Shown here in pieces: positions 44,991 through 54,476 of a DNA stretch of 64,000 nucleotides. The position numbers and the translations under genes were made by a program. Each line of letters starts with the position of its first letter. Position 1 is the stretch's first letter. Source of the DNA: Chryseobacterium indologenes (GTDB taxonomy: Bacteria > Bacteroidota > Bacteroidia > Flavobacteriales > Weeksellaceae); contig LAZY01000012.1 in assembly GCA_001013295.1 (NCBI GenBank), positions 30,524 to 94,523 of the forward strand, given 5' to 3'. The notes under the pieces are model-generated. The model was not told the origin of the DNA and did not search any database. It saw only the letters and a list, made by a program, of their open reading frames with translations.

Positions 44991-46205
44991 ATGGAGAAGA
45001 AAACGATTGTATGTATTTCCTGTTACTACAAGGGGTATGATTTTATGGACGAAATGAAGAAGCTCGGCAATAATATCATCCTGGTAACATCAGAAAACCT
45101 TAAAGAAAAAAACTGGCCCTGGCATGCCATCGATGAGGTATTTTATATGCCAGAGCTCAAACCGTCCGTATGGAATCTGGAGCACCTGATTCAGGGATTT
45201 TCGCATCTGATGAAAAGCAGAAAAGTAGATGCGGTAGTAGCCCTTGATGATTATGATGTGGAAAAAGCAGCATTAATCAGGGAAACGTTTCGTATTCCGG
45301 GAATGGGACAAACCACTCACCGCTATTTCAGAGATAAACTGGCCATGCGCCAGAAAGCAAAAGACTCAGGAATCAATGTTCCCGAATTCACTGCTGTTTT
45401 CAATGATGACGAAGTGAGCAGTTTTGCAGACAGGGTACCGGCACCATGGGTGTTAAAGCCAAGATCAGAAGCCTCTGCATCAGGGATTAAGAAAATCACC
45501 TCCAAGGAACAACTTCATGAAGCTTTGGAGACTCTTGGGGAAGAACGTCATCTGTTTTTACTGGAAAGCTTTAAACCCGGAGATGTATACCATGTGGACA
45601 GCCTTACGTTCAACAAAGAAATTGTATTCACTTCCGCATCCAAATATCTGGCTCCTCCTATGCAGGTTTCTCACGAAGGAGGCGTGTTCCGGTCTAAGAC
45701 ACTGGGAAGATATTCTGATGAATTCAAAGCACTGGAAGAGATCAATGCAAAGGTCCTTTCAAGCTTCGGATTACTCAACGGTGCCACTCATACCGAATTT
45801 ATCCGTGGAAAAGAAGATGGGAAATGGTATTTCCTTGAAACATCCTCACGGGTTGGTGGAGCCCATATTCCTGATCTGGTGGAAGCCTCCAGCGGAATCA
45901 ATATCTGGCGGGAATGGGCGAAGATTGAAGATGCTCTTCTGAGAGGTAATGATTACAGCGTTTCACCTCCTACAGGCTATTATTCAGGACTTATCGTTGC
46001 CCTTATCAAGGATAAAGAACCGGATTACAGCAGTTTCGAATGTGAAGAAGTAGTCAAATTTCTCCCGATAGATTATCATGTCGGTATTGTTTACAAATCC
46101 AGTGATGCTGTCATTGTACAGGAAAAGCTGGATAGCGCCGCTGAAAAGATACAGATGGAAATGCTGAATATTTTACCTCCTAAAAGCAGTAAATTAAGCA
46201 GTTAA
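44991..46205 (+). CDS. ATP-grasp ligase, cluster gene 1
   Basis: This 404 aa protein is read from the ATG at 44991, where an alternative GTG-type frame start at 44889 would read through the inverted repeat and is rejected. It is an ATP-grasp carboxylate-amine ligase. ATP-binding lysines appear in APWVLKPRSEASASGI (about 150-165), the acyl-phosphate/metal-binding part in FIRGKEDGKWYFLETSSRVGG, and HVDSLTF in the central loop. Such enzymes join a carboxylate to an amine or thiol through an acyl phosphate. The closest recognisable style is carnosine-synthase-like. Substrates are not readable from the sequence. Confidence 0.88.
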   Translation: MEKKTIVCISCYYKGYDFMDEMKKLGNNIILVTSENLKEKNWPWHAIDEVFYMPELKPSVWNLEHLIQGFSHLMKSRKVDAVVALDDYDVEKAALIRETFRIPGMGQTTHRYFRDKLAMRQKAKDSGINVPEFTAVFNDDEVSSFADRVPAPWVLKPRSEASASGIKKITSKEQLHEALETLGEERHLFLLESFKPGDVYHVDSLTFNKEIVFTSASKYLAPPMQVSHEGGVFRSKTLGRYSDEFKALEEINAKVLSSFGLLNGATHTEFIRGKEDGKWYFLETSSRVGGAHIPDLVEASSGINIWREWAKIEDALLRGNDYSVSPPTGYYSGLIVALIKDKEPDYSSFECEEVVKFLPIDYHVGIVYKSSDAVIVQEKLDSAAEKIQMEMLNILPPKSSKLSS

Positions 46206-46242
46206 AAAAATAAACACAACATTAAAAGTAAAAGAAATTTAA

Positions 46243-46956
46243 ATGCCTCACATCGAACATACCGATTATTATTCGAATATATTGGGAACCAGCCTTAAAG
46301 TGGAAGTGACCGGACATTACGGGCATCCTATCATCATGTTTCCAACCTCTCAGGGACAGTATACCCAGAATCATGACTTTCACCTTAATGGAAGCATCAA
46401 CTGGTTTATAGAACAGGGAAAAGTAAAGCTTTATAATATTCAGACCATTGACGCCTGGAGTTTTTATGATGAAAAGATCTCCCCACAGCAGAGGATCAGA
46501 AATTACGAACGTTATGTACAGTTTCTGATTCAGGAATTTGTGCCTTATATCCAGAAACTTCATAAAACCCATCGTGTTGCGGTGGCCGGAGCCAGTTTCG
46601 GAGGGTATCATGCGGCCAATTTCGCTTTCAGGTTTCCGGATGTGGTTTCCCACCTGATTTGCCTTTCGGGAGCATTCAGCATCAGGAATTTCATGAACGG
46701 ATATTCTGATGAACTGGTGTACTTCAATTGTCCGAGAGAGTTTGTAAGAAACGATGATGCCTGGAAATACAAACATATGCATATTGTACTGAGCACTTCT
46801 GACCAGGATATTTGTAAAGATAAAAACATTGAAATGGCGGAGATCTTAAGGATAAAGGGCATCGATTTCTGGTATGATGAGAGAAAATGGATCGGACACG
46901 ACTGGCCTTTGTGGAGAATGGTGTTCCCAACGTTTATAGGGGCTTATTTCTCCTGA
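46243..46956 (+). CDS. Esterase-family alpha/beta-hydrolase, cluster gene 2
   Basis: This 237 aa protein has an alpha/beta-hydrolase fold of the PF00756 esterase type. The nucleophile is Ser118 in GASFGGYHAA, and the catalytic histidine is probably His219 in IGHDWPLW. It has no signal peptide. It lies between two ATP-grasp genes on the same strand (37 bases after one), so it is probably part of the same operon. It may release an ester intermediate, act as an acyltransferase, or form the bridge to an ester product, none of which is proven. Confidence 0.87.
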   Translation: MPHIEHTDYYSNILGTSLKVEVTGHYGHPIIMFPTSQGQYTQNHDFHLNGSINWFIEQGKVKLYNIQTIDAWSFYDEKISPQQRIRNYERYVQFLIQEFVPYIQKLHKTHRVAVAGASFGGYHAANFAFRFPDVVSHLICLSGAFSIRNFMNGYSDELVYFNCPREFVRNDDAWKYKHMHIVLSTSDQDICKDKNIEMAEILRIKGIDFWYDERKWIGHDWPLWRMVFPTFIGAYFS

Positions 46957-47037
46957 ACCGGATAAAATGTAAACACAAAAGACACATTTTTTTAACACTT
47001 AAGTTATTTTTAGGTACTACTAATGGTAAGAAAAGTA

Positions 47038-47150
47038 CACTTAAGTTTTTTGAAAATCAAAGATTTTCAGTTTTCCCAAATATCACAATTGAAGATGCGA
47101 TATTTTCCTCCTCCGGAGGGGTGTCAAATCTTTGATTTGACGGGGTGGTC
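47038..47150. repeat. Palindrome cluster in the esterase/ATP-grasp spacer
   Basis: Three adjacent palindromes lie in non-coding DNA: TGAAAATC-AAA-GATTTTCA (47051-47069), CCTCCGGAGG (47110-47119) and GTCAAATC-TTT-GATTTGAC (47123-47141), the last followed by GGGGTGG. The G-rich tail and hairpins look like an interspersed repeat unit of the chromosome. Just upstream, ACACTTAAGTT occurs twice about 42 bases apart. Confidence 0.6.
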
Positions 47151-47197
47151 AAAAAAAATATAAGAAAAAATACACATCAATTTAAAAAACAGAAATT

Positions 47198-48151
47198 ATG
47201 GCAAAAAAAGTAGGAATTCTATTCGGTATGGAAGATACATTTCCCTGGGCATTCATAGACAAAGTGAATGAACTGGGGGGCGGAGATATTGTAGCAGAGC
47301 CTGTAACCATTGATAAACTGGAACAGGGTGCTGACTATGGATATGCGGTAATCATCGACAGAATTTCCCAGGACGTTCCCTTTTACAGAGCCTATCTGAA
47401 AAATGCAGCACTTAATGGTACTTATGTAATCAACAATCCTTTCTGGTGGAGTGCTGATGAAAAATTCTTCAACAATGCGCTCATGTCAAAACTTGGGATA
47501 CCACTTCCTAAAACCGTTTTGCTTCCGTCTCATGAAAGGCCTGACAACACTTCAGAAACTTCATTCAGAAATCTTAAATTTCCTCATGACTGGGAATATA
47601 TTTTCAACTATGTAGGTTTCCCTGCTTATATGAAGCCTCATGACGGCGGTGGATGGAAAAGTGTTTACAGAGTGGAAAATCCGGATGATCTTTGGAATAA
47701 GCTGAGTGAAACAGAGCAGCTTGTAATGATGGTACAGGAAGAGATCGTCTTTGATGATTATTACAGGGTATACTGTCTGGGCAGAAAATATGTTCATATT
47801 ATGCCTTATGAGCCAAGAAACCCACATCATTTAAGATATGCAACTACCCATCAGACTCAGGGTACAGAACTGGAAAAATTATTGAAGACCATTCATGATT
47901 ATACGATCAAAATGAACGAAGCATTGGGATATGATTTCAATACGGTGGAATTTGCCGTAAGAGACGGTATTCCTTACGCTATTGATTTCTGTAATCCGGC
48001 TCCGGACGCAGACAGAAATTCTGTAGGAGAAGAAAATTTCGCATGGATCATAGAGCATGCTGCAAAGCTGGCTATTGAAAAAGCTAAAGAATATGTTCCG
48101 GGGAAACCTAATATTACGTGGGGAACCTTTGTGAAAGATTCAATACAATAA
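47198..48151 (+). CDS. ATP-grasp ligase, cluster gene 3
   Basis: This 317 aa protein has an ATP-grasp core. GFPAYMKPHDGGGWKSVYRV (about 146-165) supplies the nucleotide lysine and glycine loop, VQEEIVFDDYYRVYCLG follows, and the C-terminal VEFAVRDGIPYAIDFCNPAPDADRN carries the metal-binding Asp/Asn residues. It is shorter than the 404 aa ligase and different in sequence. It is followed after 30 bases by the YbdK-like ligase, so the two are probably co-translated. The product is unknown. Confidence 0.88.
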   Translation: MAKKVGILFGMEDTFPWAFIDKVNELGGGDIVAEPVTIDKLEQGADYGYAVIIDRISQDVPFYRAYLKNAALNGTYVINNPFWWSADEKFFNNALMSKLGIPLPKTVLLPSHERPDNTSETSFRNLKFPHDWEYIFNYVGFPAYMKPHDGGGWKSVYRVENPDDLWNKLSETEQLVMMVQEEIVFDDYYRVYCLGRKYVHIMPYEPRNPHHLRYATTHQTQGTELEKLLKTIHDYTIKMNEALGYDFNTVEFAVRDGIPYAIDFCNPAPDADRNSVGEENFAWIIEHAAKLAIEKAKEYVPGKPNITWGTFVKDSIQ

Positions 48152-48181
48152 ATCATTGAAAAAATAAAAAACACAAGAAAA

Positions 48182-49300
48182 ATGCATCAGTTTACTATTG
48201 GAATAGAAGAAGAGTATCAGATCATCGATGTTGAAAGCCGGGATCTTGTCTCTCACGTTTCTAAAATCATTGAAGGGGGCAAAGCGGTTTTAAGTGAAAA
48301 CTTAAAGCACGAAATGCATGAATCTATGATTGAAATGGAAACAGGAATCTGCCAGAATATTCAGGAAGCCAGGGCAGAATTGACGAATTTAAGAAAACAC
48401 CTGATCAATACTGCTCATGAGCAGGGACTTCGTGTTTCCGGAGGTGGTACTCACCCATTCTCGCATTGGTCAGAAAACAATATCACACAAGGAGAAAGAT
48501 ACATCAAAATTGTAGATGATATGGGCGATGTGGCCCGCGAAAATCTTATTTTCGGACTCCATGTGCATATCGGAATTCCTAATCGGGAAGAGGGAGTGAG
48601 AATTCAGAATGTGATGCGCTATTTCCTGCCTCACGTATATGCTCTTTCTACCAACTCCCCATTCTGGATCGGAAGGTATACCGGATTCAAGTCTTACCGA
48701 CAGGAAATTTTTGTAAAATTTCCAAGAACCGGTATTCCAAGTTATTTTACCTCTTTGGCAGAATTTGACAGCTATGTTGATCTTCTTGTGAAAACCGGAA
48801 CGATCGACAATGCCAAGAAAATCTGGTGGGATCTGCGTGTTCACCCGTTCTACCCTACCATTGAGTTCAGAATCTGTGACATGCCGTTAAGGATTGATGA
48901 AACCGTTTGCCTTGCAGCCATTATGCAGAGCTTAGTGGCAAAAATCTATAAGCTTCATCAGCAAAATCTTAGTTTCAGAAGCTACAGAAGACTGCTTCTG
49001 AACGAAAATAAATGGCGTGCTTCCAAAAGTGGTATTGAGGCGCATCTGATCGACTTCGGTAAAGAAGAATCTGTTCCATATCCTCATTTATTAAAAGAAC
49101 TCTTAGAGTTTATTGATGATGTTGTAGATGATTTAGGATGCCGCCACGAAGTTGAATATGCATGGAAAATTCTGGAAAACGGAACCGGCGCAGACCGACA
49201 GCTTCAGATCTTTAAGGAAACGGGTGACCTTACCAAAGTGGTTGATTATATGATCTCGGAAACAGAGTATGGCATAACACATGGAGAACATGCTTCATAA
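48182..49300 (+). CDS. YbdK-type carboxylate-amine ligase (glutamate-cysteine ligase fold)
   Basis: This 372 aa protein belongs to the GCS2 family of gamma-glutamylcysteine-synthetase-like amidoligases: FTIGIEEEYQIID with the metal-binding glutamates, FGLHVHIGIPNREE, TIEFRICDMPLRIDETV and a C-terminal block ending HGEHAS. These enzymes form amide bonds between carboxylates and amines via acyl phosphates. YbdK itself has only weak activity on Glu and Cys. Placed between an ATP-grasp enzyme and a glutaminase, it is a core component of a multi-ligase pathway. Confidence 0.93.
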   Translation: MHQFTIGIEEEYQIIDVESRDLVSHVSKIIEGGKAVLSENLKHEMHESMIEMETGICQNIQEARAELTNLRKHLINTAHEQGLRVSGGGTHPFSHWSENNITQGERYIKIVDDMGDVARENLIFGLHVHIGIPNREEGVRIQNVMRYFLPHVYALSTNSPFWIGRYTGFKSYRQEIFVKFPRTGIPSYFTSLAEFDSYVDLLVKTGTIDNAKKIWWDLRVHPFYPTIEFRICDMPLRIDETVCLAAIMQSLVAKIYKLHQQNLSFRSYRRLLLNENKWRASKSGIEAHLIDFGKEESVPYPHLLKELLEFIDDVVDDLGCRHEVEYAWKILENGTGADRQLQIFKETGDLTKVVDYMISETEYGITHGEHAS

Positions 49301-49333
49301 TATTTTTGGTAACTTTACAAAAAATATGATGTA

Positions 49334-50167
49334 ATGAAAGATATTCGAATTGCTCTGCTGGACATGAACAACAATCATGTCAATCAAGGCTTTAGAAACA
49401 TTAAAGAGATTTCCGAGGCATTTCAGCAGAACTCTGAAGAAAATGTAATTATTGAGACCTTTGATGTAAGGTTTAAAGACGAAATGCCGGAGATCGGAGA
49501 CTTTGATATTTTTATTTCTTCAGGCGGACCGGGCAATCCACACAGAGAAGGTTTTGCATGGGAAGACAGGTTTGCCAACTTTTTAGATTCGGTTTTTGAA
49601 CACAACAAATACAATGAGGATAAAAAATACCTTTTCCTGATCTGCCATTCATTCCAATTGGCAAGTATTCACTGGAAACTGGGGAACATCTGTAAAAGAA
49701 AATCTTATTCTTTCGGAGTAATGCCTGTTCACAAGACGAAAGAAGGCAGAGAAGAGTTTTTATTCAAAAATCTTCAGGATCCTTTCTATGCGGTAGACTC
49801 AAGAGCTTATCAGTTTATTGAGCCTGATCACGAACGTTTTGAAGAATTGGGTATGACGGTAATGGCTATTGAAAAATTCCGTCCTCATATCAATCTGGAA
49901 AGAGCGATAATGGCGGTCCGTTTCTCGGATGAAATATTCGGGACTCAGTTTCACCCTGAAGCCAGCCCTGAATCTTTGATAGAAAACCTGAAGGATGAAA
50001 AGAACAGAGAAGCTATGATCGAAAACTTCGGTATGGAAAAGTATCTTGAAACGATGGACAGAATTGATGATGAAGATAAAATCATCCTGACCAGAAATCA
50101 GATCCTTCCGAGATTCCTTCAGTTTGCAAAAAAAAACATTTTGAAAGAAATTGAATCTTTGGCTTAA
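49334..50167 (+). CDS. Class I glutamine amidotransferase-like protein
   Basis: This 277 aa protein has a glutaminase fold: SSGGPGNPHREG, the nucleophile Cys104 in LFLICHSFQLA, and His207/Glu209 in TQFHPEAS complete the Cys-His-Glu triad. The usual G-x-C-x-G-x-Q elbow is altered to I-C-H-S-F-Q, with Ser in place of the conserved Gly. Such proteins supply ammonia to a synthetase or hydrolyse gamma-glutamyl amides. Its place in the ligase cluster suggests either use. A C-terminal extension of about 65 residues is helical. Confidence 0.88.
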   Translation: MKDIRIALLDMNNNHVNQGFRNIKEISEAFQQNSEENVIIETFDVRFKDEMPEIGDFDIFISSGGPGNPHREGFAWEDRFANFLDSVFEHNKYNEDKKYLFLICHSFQLASIHWKLGNICKRKSYSFGVMPVHKTKEGREEFLFKNLQDPFYAVDSRAYQFIEPDHERFEELGMTVMAIEKFRPHINLERAIMAVRFSDEIFGTQFHPEASPESLIENLKDEKNREAMIENFGMEKYLETMDRIDDEDKIILTRNQILPRFLQFAKKNILKEIESLA

Positions 50168-50171
50168 TAAG

Positions 50172-50320
50172 TCAGGAAGCTGGAAGAGGGAGGCTCGAAG
50201 TTATCAGTAGTCATTAAACTTCTGGTAAAATTTTGATTTTGATCAGGTATAAAAACACCTTAATTTAAAGTACAGACTTCACCTACTCCCTCTTCCAACA
50301 TCCAACATCATTCTATAAAA
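50172..50320. repeat. Purine-rich-TIR interspersed repeat, copy 4
   Basis: Left end GGAAGCTGGAAGAGGGAGGC and right end CTCCCTCTTCCAACATCCAAC (about 50290-50310) form imperfect inverted ends. The spacer 50168-50368 has no gene. The element separates the glutaminase from the third ATP-grasp gene. Confidence 0.65.
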
Positions 50321-50368
50321 TATCGGGCATTATTGCTCGATTTTTTTAACCTCACAAAAGAAAAAAAT

Positions 50369-51553
50369 ATGATCCCAAAATACAGAAAACAGTTCAATCA
50401 GGAATTTTCACAGGATAAATATCAGCAGCTAAAAGATACTTTAAAGCAAAAAGGAGGAATAAAACCTACCTTCAGGATTTCTGAGAGCCCTCTTTTTCTT
50501 ACCAAAGAATTTGAAGGCAAACTTCTGGATGCCAGTGAAAGTATAATCAGCCAGATCAAAGCCCTTCCGGATGAACTCCTTCAAAAAGCTATTCCTGACA
50601 ATTGCAGGGTTCCTAACGATACAAACCAGCCTCATTTTTTTACCATAGATTTTGGGATCTGCAAAAGTGAAAACGGAGAAATCGAACCCCAACTGATAGA
50701 ACTACAGGCTTTCCCTTCATTATACGCTTTTCAGAAAACCTTTGAAGAGACATTTTGCGAGGTATATCCTTTTCTTTCTAATATTAAAAACCCAATGCCT
50801 CATGAAACTTTTAAGAACTATCTGAAAGAGTTGATTGTAGGTGATGAAAACCCGGAAAACGTAGTTCTTCTAGAAATTTTTCCGGAAAAACAGAAAACTG
50901 CCATTGATTTTGCTTTAACAGAACAACTCTTAGGAATAAAAACAGTCTGCCTGACAAAAGTAAAGAAGGAAGGAAAAAAACTGTATTATGAAAATGATGG
51001 CAAACCGATTCAGATCAAAAGGATCTACAACCGTGTAATCTTTGATGAACTGGACAGAATACCAGACCTGAAGACTGAATTTGATTTTCGTGAGGAAGTG
51101 GAGGTAAAATGGATCACACATCCCAACTGGTTTTTTAAAATTTCAAAATTTCTTTTACCATTATTAAAGCACCCATTCGTCCCAAAAAGTTATTTCTTGC
51201 ACGAATTTCCGGAAAATGAAAGTCTTGAGGATTTTGTATTGAAACCTTTGTTCTCATTTGCAGGAAGCGGGGTAAATCTGAACCCTACCAAAGAAATTAC
51301 AGACGCTATTGAAGACAAAGAAAACTATATTCTGCAGAGAAAAGTTACCTATGAACCGATCTTCGAAGATATTAACGGAGATTTTTCAAAAGCCGAAATC
51401 CGTTTGTTGTATATTTGGCGGGAAAATGATGAACGTCCTATTCTATTGGAAAATCTGGGAAGAATGACTAAAGCCGCAATGGTAAATGTAGATTTCAATA
51501 AGAAAGATGCCATCTGGATCGGAAGCTCAAATGCTTTTTTTGCAGAAGGATAG
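50369..51553 (+). CDS. ATP-grasp-like protein, cluster gene 6
   Basis: This 394 aa protein is read from the ATG at 50369. The N-terminal half (about 1-180) is not recognised. The C-terminal half looks like the ATP-grasp fold: FVLKPLFSFAGSGVNLNP with the nucleotide lysine and glycine loop, ENYILQRKVTYEPIF, AEIRLLYIW and ERPILLENLGRMTKAAMVN. It may belong to the peptide-bond-forming glutathione-synthetase-like or permuted group. It converges on cphA with a shared terminator between them. The substrate is unknown. Confidence 0.8.
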   Translation: MIPKYRKQFNQEFSQDKYQQLKDTLKQKGGIKPTFRISESPLFLTKEFEGKLLDASESIISQIKALPDELLQKAIPDNCRVPNDTNQPHFFTIDFGICKSENGEIEPQLIELQAFPSLYAFQKTFEETFCEVYPFLSNIKNPMPHETFKNYLKELIVGDENPENVVLLEIFPEKQKTAIDFALTEQLLGIKTVCLTKVKKEGKKLYYENDGKPIQIKRIYNRVIFDELDRIPDLKTEFDFREEVEVKWITHPNWFFKISKFLLPLLKHPFVPKSYFLHEFPENESLEDFVLKPLFSFAGSGVNLNPTKEITDAIEDKENYILQRKVTYEPIFEDINGDFSKAEIRLLYIWRENDERPILLENLGRMTKAAMVNVDFNKKDAIWIGSSNAFFAEG

Positions 51554-51594
51554 TTTTTGAACGATTAAGATCAAAATAGAATTATTACTAAAAT

Positions 51595-51630
51595 AAGACT
51601 CGGCTGAACCTTTGGTTCAGCCGAGTCTTT
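51595..51630. terminator. Strong bidirectional terminator between the ligase cluster and cphA
   Basis: Perfect 14-bp stem GACTCGGCTGAACC / GGTTCAGCCGAGTC with a TTT loop, flanked by AA and TTT. It ends the plus-strand ligase operon and the minus-strand cphA. Confidence 0.92.
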
Positions 51631-51648
51631 AAATATTACAGGTTAATT

Positions 51649-54291
51649 TTATATATTCTTATCATCTTCCAGTAATTCCCTTGCTTGGTATTCCTGTACC
51701 AGATCAATAGCGTTAGAAATCACATCGCTCAGAGCAGTAATGAAAGTACCTTCTTCTGCCATTCCTATAGCGTGTTTCAGGGCTTCAATTTCTTTTGGAA
51801 TAATTTCATAGCTCACATCTCTTCCGGCTTCATTGATTCCATCGATAATCAGTCCGTTAATTTCTTCTTCGGTTCTTCCACGAAGGTGTTTCTCATTCCG
51901 GATGATAATATAATCGAACATTCTACCGGCAATTTTACCACATTCTTTAATATCATGATCCCGTCTGTCTCCCACTCCGGAAATAATCCCGATCTTCTTC
52001 GTAGATTCTACATTTTTCAGGTAATCTTCAATGGCTTCATACCCTGAAGGGTTGTGAGCAAAGTCGATCAGTACTTTGAAGTTTTTGAACTTAAAGACAT
52101 TCAATCTTCCTGGAGTAAGCTGAGCGCTAGGAATGAATGTTCGTAAAGAATTCGAAATATCTTCAATTCCAAATCCATAAAGGTAGCTTGCCAGACTGGC
52201 TGCCAATACATTTTCAATCATGAATCTGGCTTTCCCTTCCATGGTGATAGGGAAGTCTTTGGCTTTTCCGATTCTGATCTTCCAGTCTCCTTTTTTAATG
52301 GTTACAAAACCTTCTTCATATACACAGGTAATCTTTCCTTCTTTTGCAAATTTTACAATATGAGGATTGTTTTCATCCATACTGAAGATTGCCACATTCG
52401 AATCCAGATCATTGACAATTTTCATTGAATATTCATTGTCCGCATTCAGTACACTCCAGCCACTTTTCTTTACACTGTCCAGGACTACCCGTTTCACTTT
52501 GGTAAGATCTTTAAGATTGTGAATATCATTCATTCCCAGATGATCTTCTTCAATATTGGTCAAAACTCCAATATCGCATTGTGAAAATCCAAGTCCGGAA
52601 CGTAAGATCCCTCCTCTGGCAGTCTCAAGAACTGCAAATTCCACCGTAGGATCTTTCAGGATAAATTCTGCAGAAAGTGGCCCTGTAGTATCTCCTTTTG
52701 ACAGCATCGTATTCTGGATGTAAATTCCGTCTGAAGTAGTGAATCCTACTCTATAGCCATTACTCTTTACAATATGTGAAATAAGCCTTGTGGTCGTTGT
52801 TTTTCCGTTGGTTCCTGTTACAGCAATAATTGGAATGGTAAAAGGTTTTCCCTGAGGATAAAGCATATCAACTACCGGTGCCGCAACATTTCGGGGCAGC
52901 CCTTCGCTTGGAGCCAGGTGCATTCTGAAACCAGGTGCCGCATTCACTTCTATGATAGCTCCGCCACTTTCCTTTAATGGTTGGGTTAAATTTTCAGCCA
53001 TAACATCAATCCCACAAACATCCAGACCGATAATCTTAGAAATTCTTTCCGCCATCGTGATATTTTCCGGATGTACCATGTCTGTAACATCAATTGAAGT
53101 TCCCCCGGTTGAAAGATTGGCTGTTGATTTCAGATACACCACTTCCCCTCTCTGAGGAATAGTCTCCAGAGTGTACTGAAGCTTTTCAAGCAGCTCCAGA
53201 GTATCTTTATCCACTTCTATTTCGGTCAGTACATTTTCGTGTCCGTAGCCTCTTCTCGGATCTTTATTTTCTTTATCGATAAGCTGCTGAAGATTAAGTT
53301 CCCCATCTCCTACAACGTGAGCAGGAACTCTTCTGGCTGCTGCAACCATCTTATTGTTGATCACCAGAATACGGAAATCATACCCGGTAATGTATTTTTC
53401 AACAATTACTTTCCTTGAATATTTCTGTGCGTGTTCCAGACCAATTTTCGCAGACTCCCAATCATTAACATTAATGGAAGAACCTTTCCCATGATTCCCG
53501 TCCAAAGGTTTTAAAACAATTGGATACCCGATCTTTCTGATCACATTATTTAAGTCTTCTTCATCTACTACCAGATCTCCGATCGGAACAGGAATGGCAG
53601 CATCATGAAGCATCCTCTTGGTTAATTCTTTGTTACAGGCAATATCCACAGCAATAGAACTCGTATTTCCGGTAATCGTAGCCTGAAACCGCTGTTGATT
53701 GACTCCATAACCCAATTGTACCAGGGAATTGGTTCCTAACCTGATCCAGGGAATTCTTCGGGAAGCAGCTTCTTCTACAATACTTCCTGTAGAAGGACCG
53801 AGACGCACACGCTCTCTTATTTCTTTTAATTTATGAATACATGCATTCAGATTATAATCTTTCCCTTCAATCAATGCTTCTGCAATCTTTACAGCCTCTT
53901 CTGCGGCATAGATTCCTGCATTTTCTTCAAGATAATTGAATACTACATTATAGACTCCCGGTGTTTTGGTTTCACGGGTTCTTCCAAACCCCACATCCAT
54001 CCCCGCCAGTGTCTGGATTTCTAAAGCAATATGCTCAATGACATGCCCCATCCACGTTCCGGTTTCCACTCTGTGGAAAAAGCCACCCTCTACTCCTTCT
54101 GAGCATCGATGGGTAACGAGCGAAGGCATTAATTTTTCAATCCTCTCCCTGAATCCATCGATTTTATTGGTAGGATAATTCTCCATTTCTTCAAGGTCCA
54201 ATCTCATCTGTATCAGCTTCTTTCTTCTGATGCTCCAGATGTTAGGACCACGTAGTGCCTGAATCTTTTCGATTTTCATATCTATTGGCAT
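51649..54291 (-). CDS. cphA: Cyanophycin synthetase
   Basis: CphA builds the nitrogen store multi-L-arginyl-poly-L-aspartate from Asp and Arg with ATP. The 880 aa length matches CphA1. An N-terminal domain (about 1-160) is followed by an ATP-grasp domain (about 215-470: DGNHGKGSSINV, RVPAHVVGDG, IEVNAAPGFRMHLAPSEG). A Mur-ligase-like domain completes it, with P-loop GTNGKTTTT near residue 495 and DFAHNPSG later. Both catalytic halves look intact. The start is MPID (54291), but the ATG at 54279 (MKIEKIQALRG) is equally likely. Divergent from cphB. Confidence 0.96.
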   Translation of the reverse strand: MPIDMKIEKIQALRGPNIWSIRRKKLIQMRLDLEEMENYPTNKIDGFRERIEKLMPSLVTHRCSEGVEGGFFHRVETGTWMGHVIEHIALEIQTLAGMDVGFGRTRETKTPGVYNVVFNYLEENAGIYAAEEAVKIAEALIEGKDYNLNACIHKLKEIRERVRLGPSTGSIVEEAASRRIPWIRLGTNSLVQLGYGVNQQRFQATITGNTSSIAVDIACNKELTKRMLHDAAIPVPIGDLVVDEEDLNNVIRKIGYPIVLKPLDGNHGKGSSINVNDWESAKIGLEHAQKYSRKVIVEKYITGYDFRILVINNKMVAAARRVPAHVVGDGELNLQQLIDKENKDPRRGYGHENVLTEIEVDKDTLELLEKLQYTLETIPQRGEVVYLKSTANLSTGGTSIDVTDMVHPENITMAERISKIIGLDVCGIDVMAENLTQPLKESGGAIIEVNAAPGFRMHLAPSEGLPRNVAAPVVDMLYPQGKPFTIPIIAVTGTNGKTTTTRLISHIVKSNGYRVGFTTSDGIYIQNTMLSKGDTTGPLSAEFILKDPTVEFAVLETARGGILRSGLGFSQCDIGVLTNIEEDHLGMNDIHNLKDLTKVKRVVLDSVKKSGWSVLNADNEYSMKIVNDLDSNVAIFSMDENNPHIVKFAKEGKITCVYEEGFVTIKKGDWKIRIGKAKDFPITMEGKARFMIENVLAASLASYLYGFGIEDISNSLRTFIPSAQLTPGRLNVFKFKNFKVLIDFAHNPSGYEAIEDYLKNVESTKKIGIISGVGDRRDHDIKECGKIAGRMFDYIIIRNEKHLRGRTEEEINGLIIDGINEAGRDVSYEIIPKEIEALKHAIGMAEEGTFITALSDVISNAIDLVQEYQARELLEDDKNI

Positions 54292-54299
54292 TTTAACCG

Positions 54300-54476
54300 T
54301 TAATAATAACTCCTTTCATAACCAAAGATAATGTAAAACCCTAAACAAAACCATACCTTGTTTAAAGATTTATTAAAAAAATATTAATTTTTATTAACAT
54401 TCTTAAATCACTAAAAATCAACTAAAGATGGCACGAATTTCGTCAAATAATGTTAATTATTTTTTAATTTTGCAGT
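54300..54476. promoter_or_regulatory. Divergent cphA-cphB promoter region
   Basis: The 176-base gap separates two divergent start codons. On minus, TATCTTTG (54323-54330) is a possible cphA -7 box, but its best CAAA/TTTG partner is only 15 bases away. On plus, TAATTTTG (54465-54472) lies just 4 bases before the cphB ATG, so the cphB mRNA may be leaderless. Shared control of synthesis and breakdown is plausible. Confidence 0.55.

Noticed and set aside
45517..45942. 141 aa ORF within the first ATP-grasp gene
   Set aside because: Out-of-frame reading on the same strand as a clear ATP-grasp gene. No frameshift is indicated.
46222..46782. 186 aa minus-strand ORF
   Set aside because: Shadow of the esterase gene with the Ser118 elbow, with no independent evidence.
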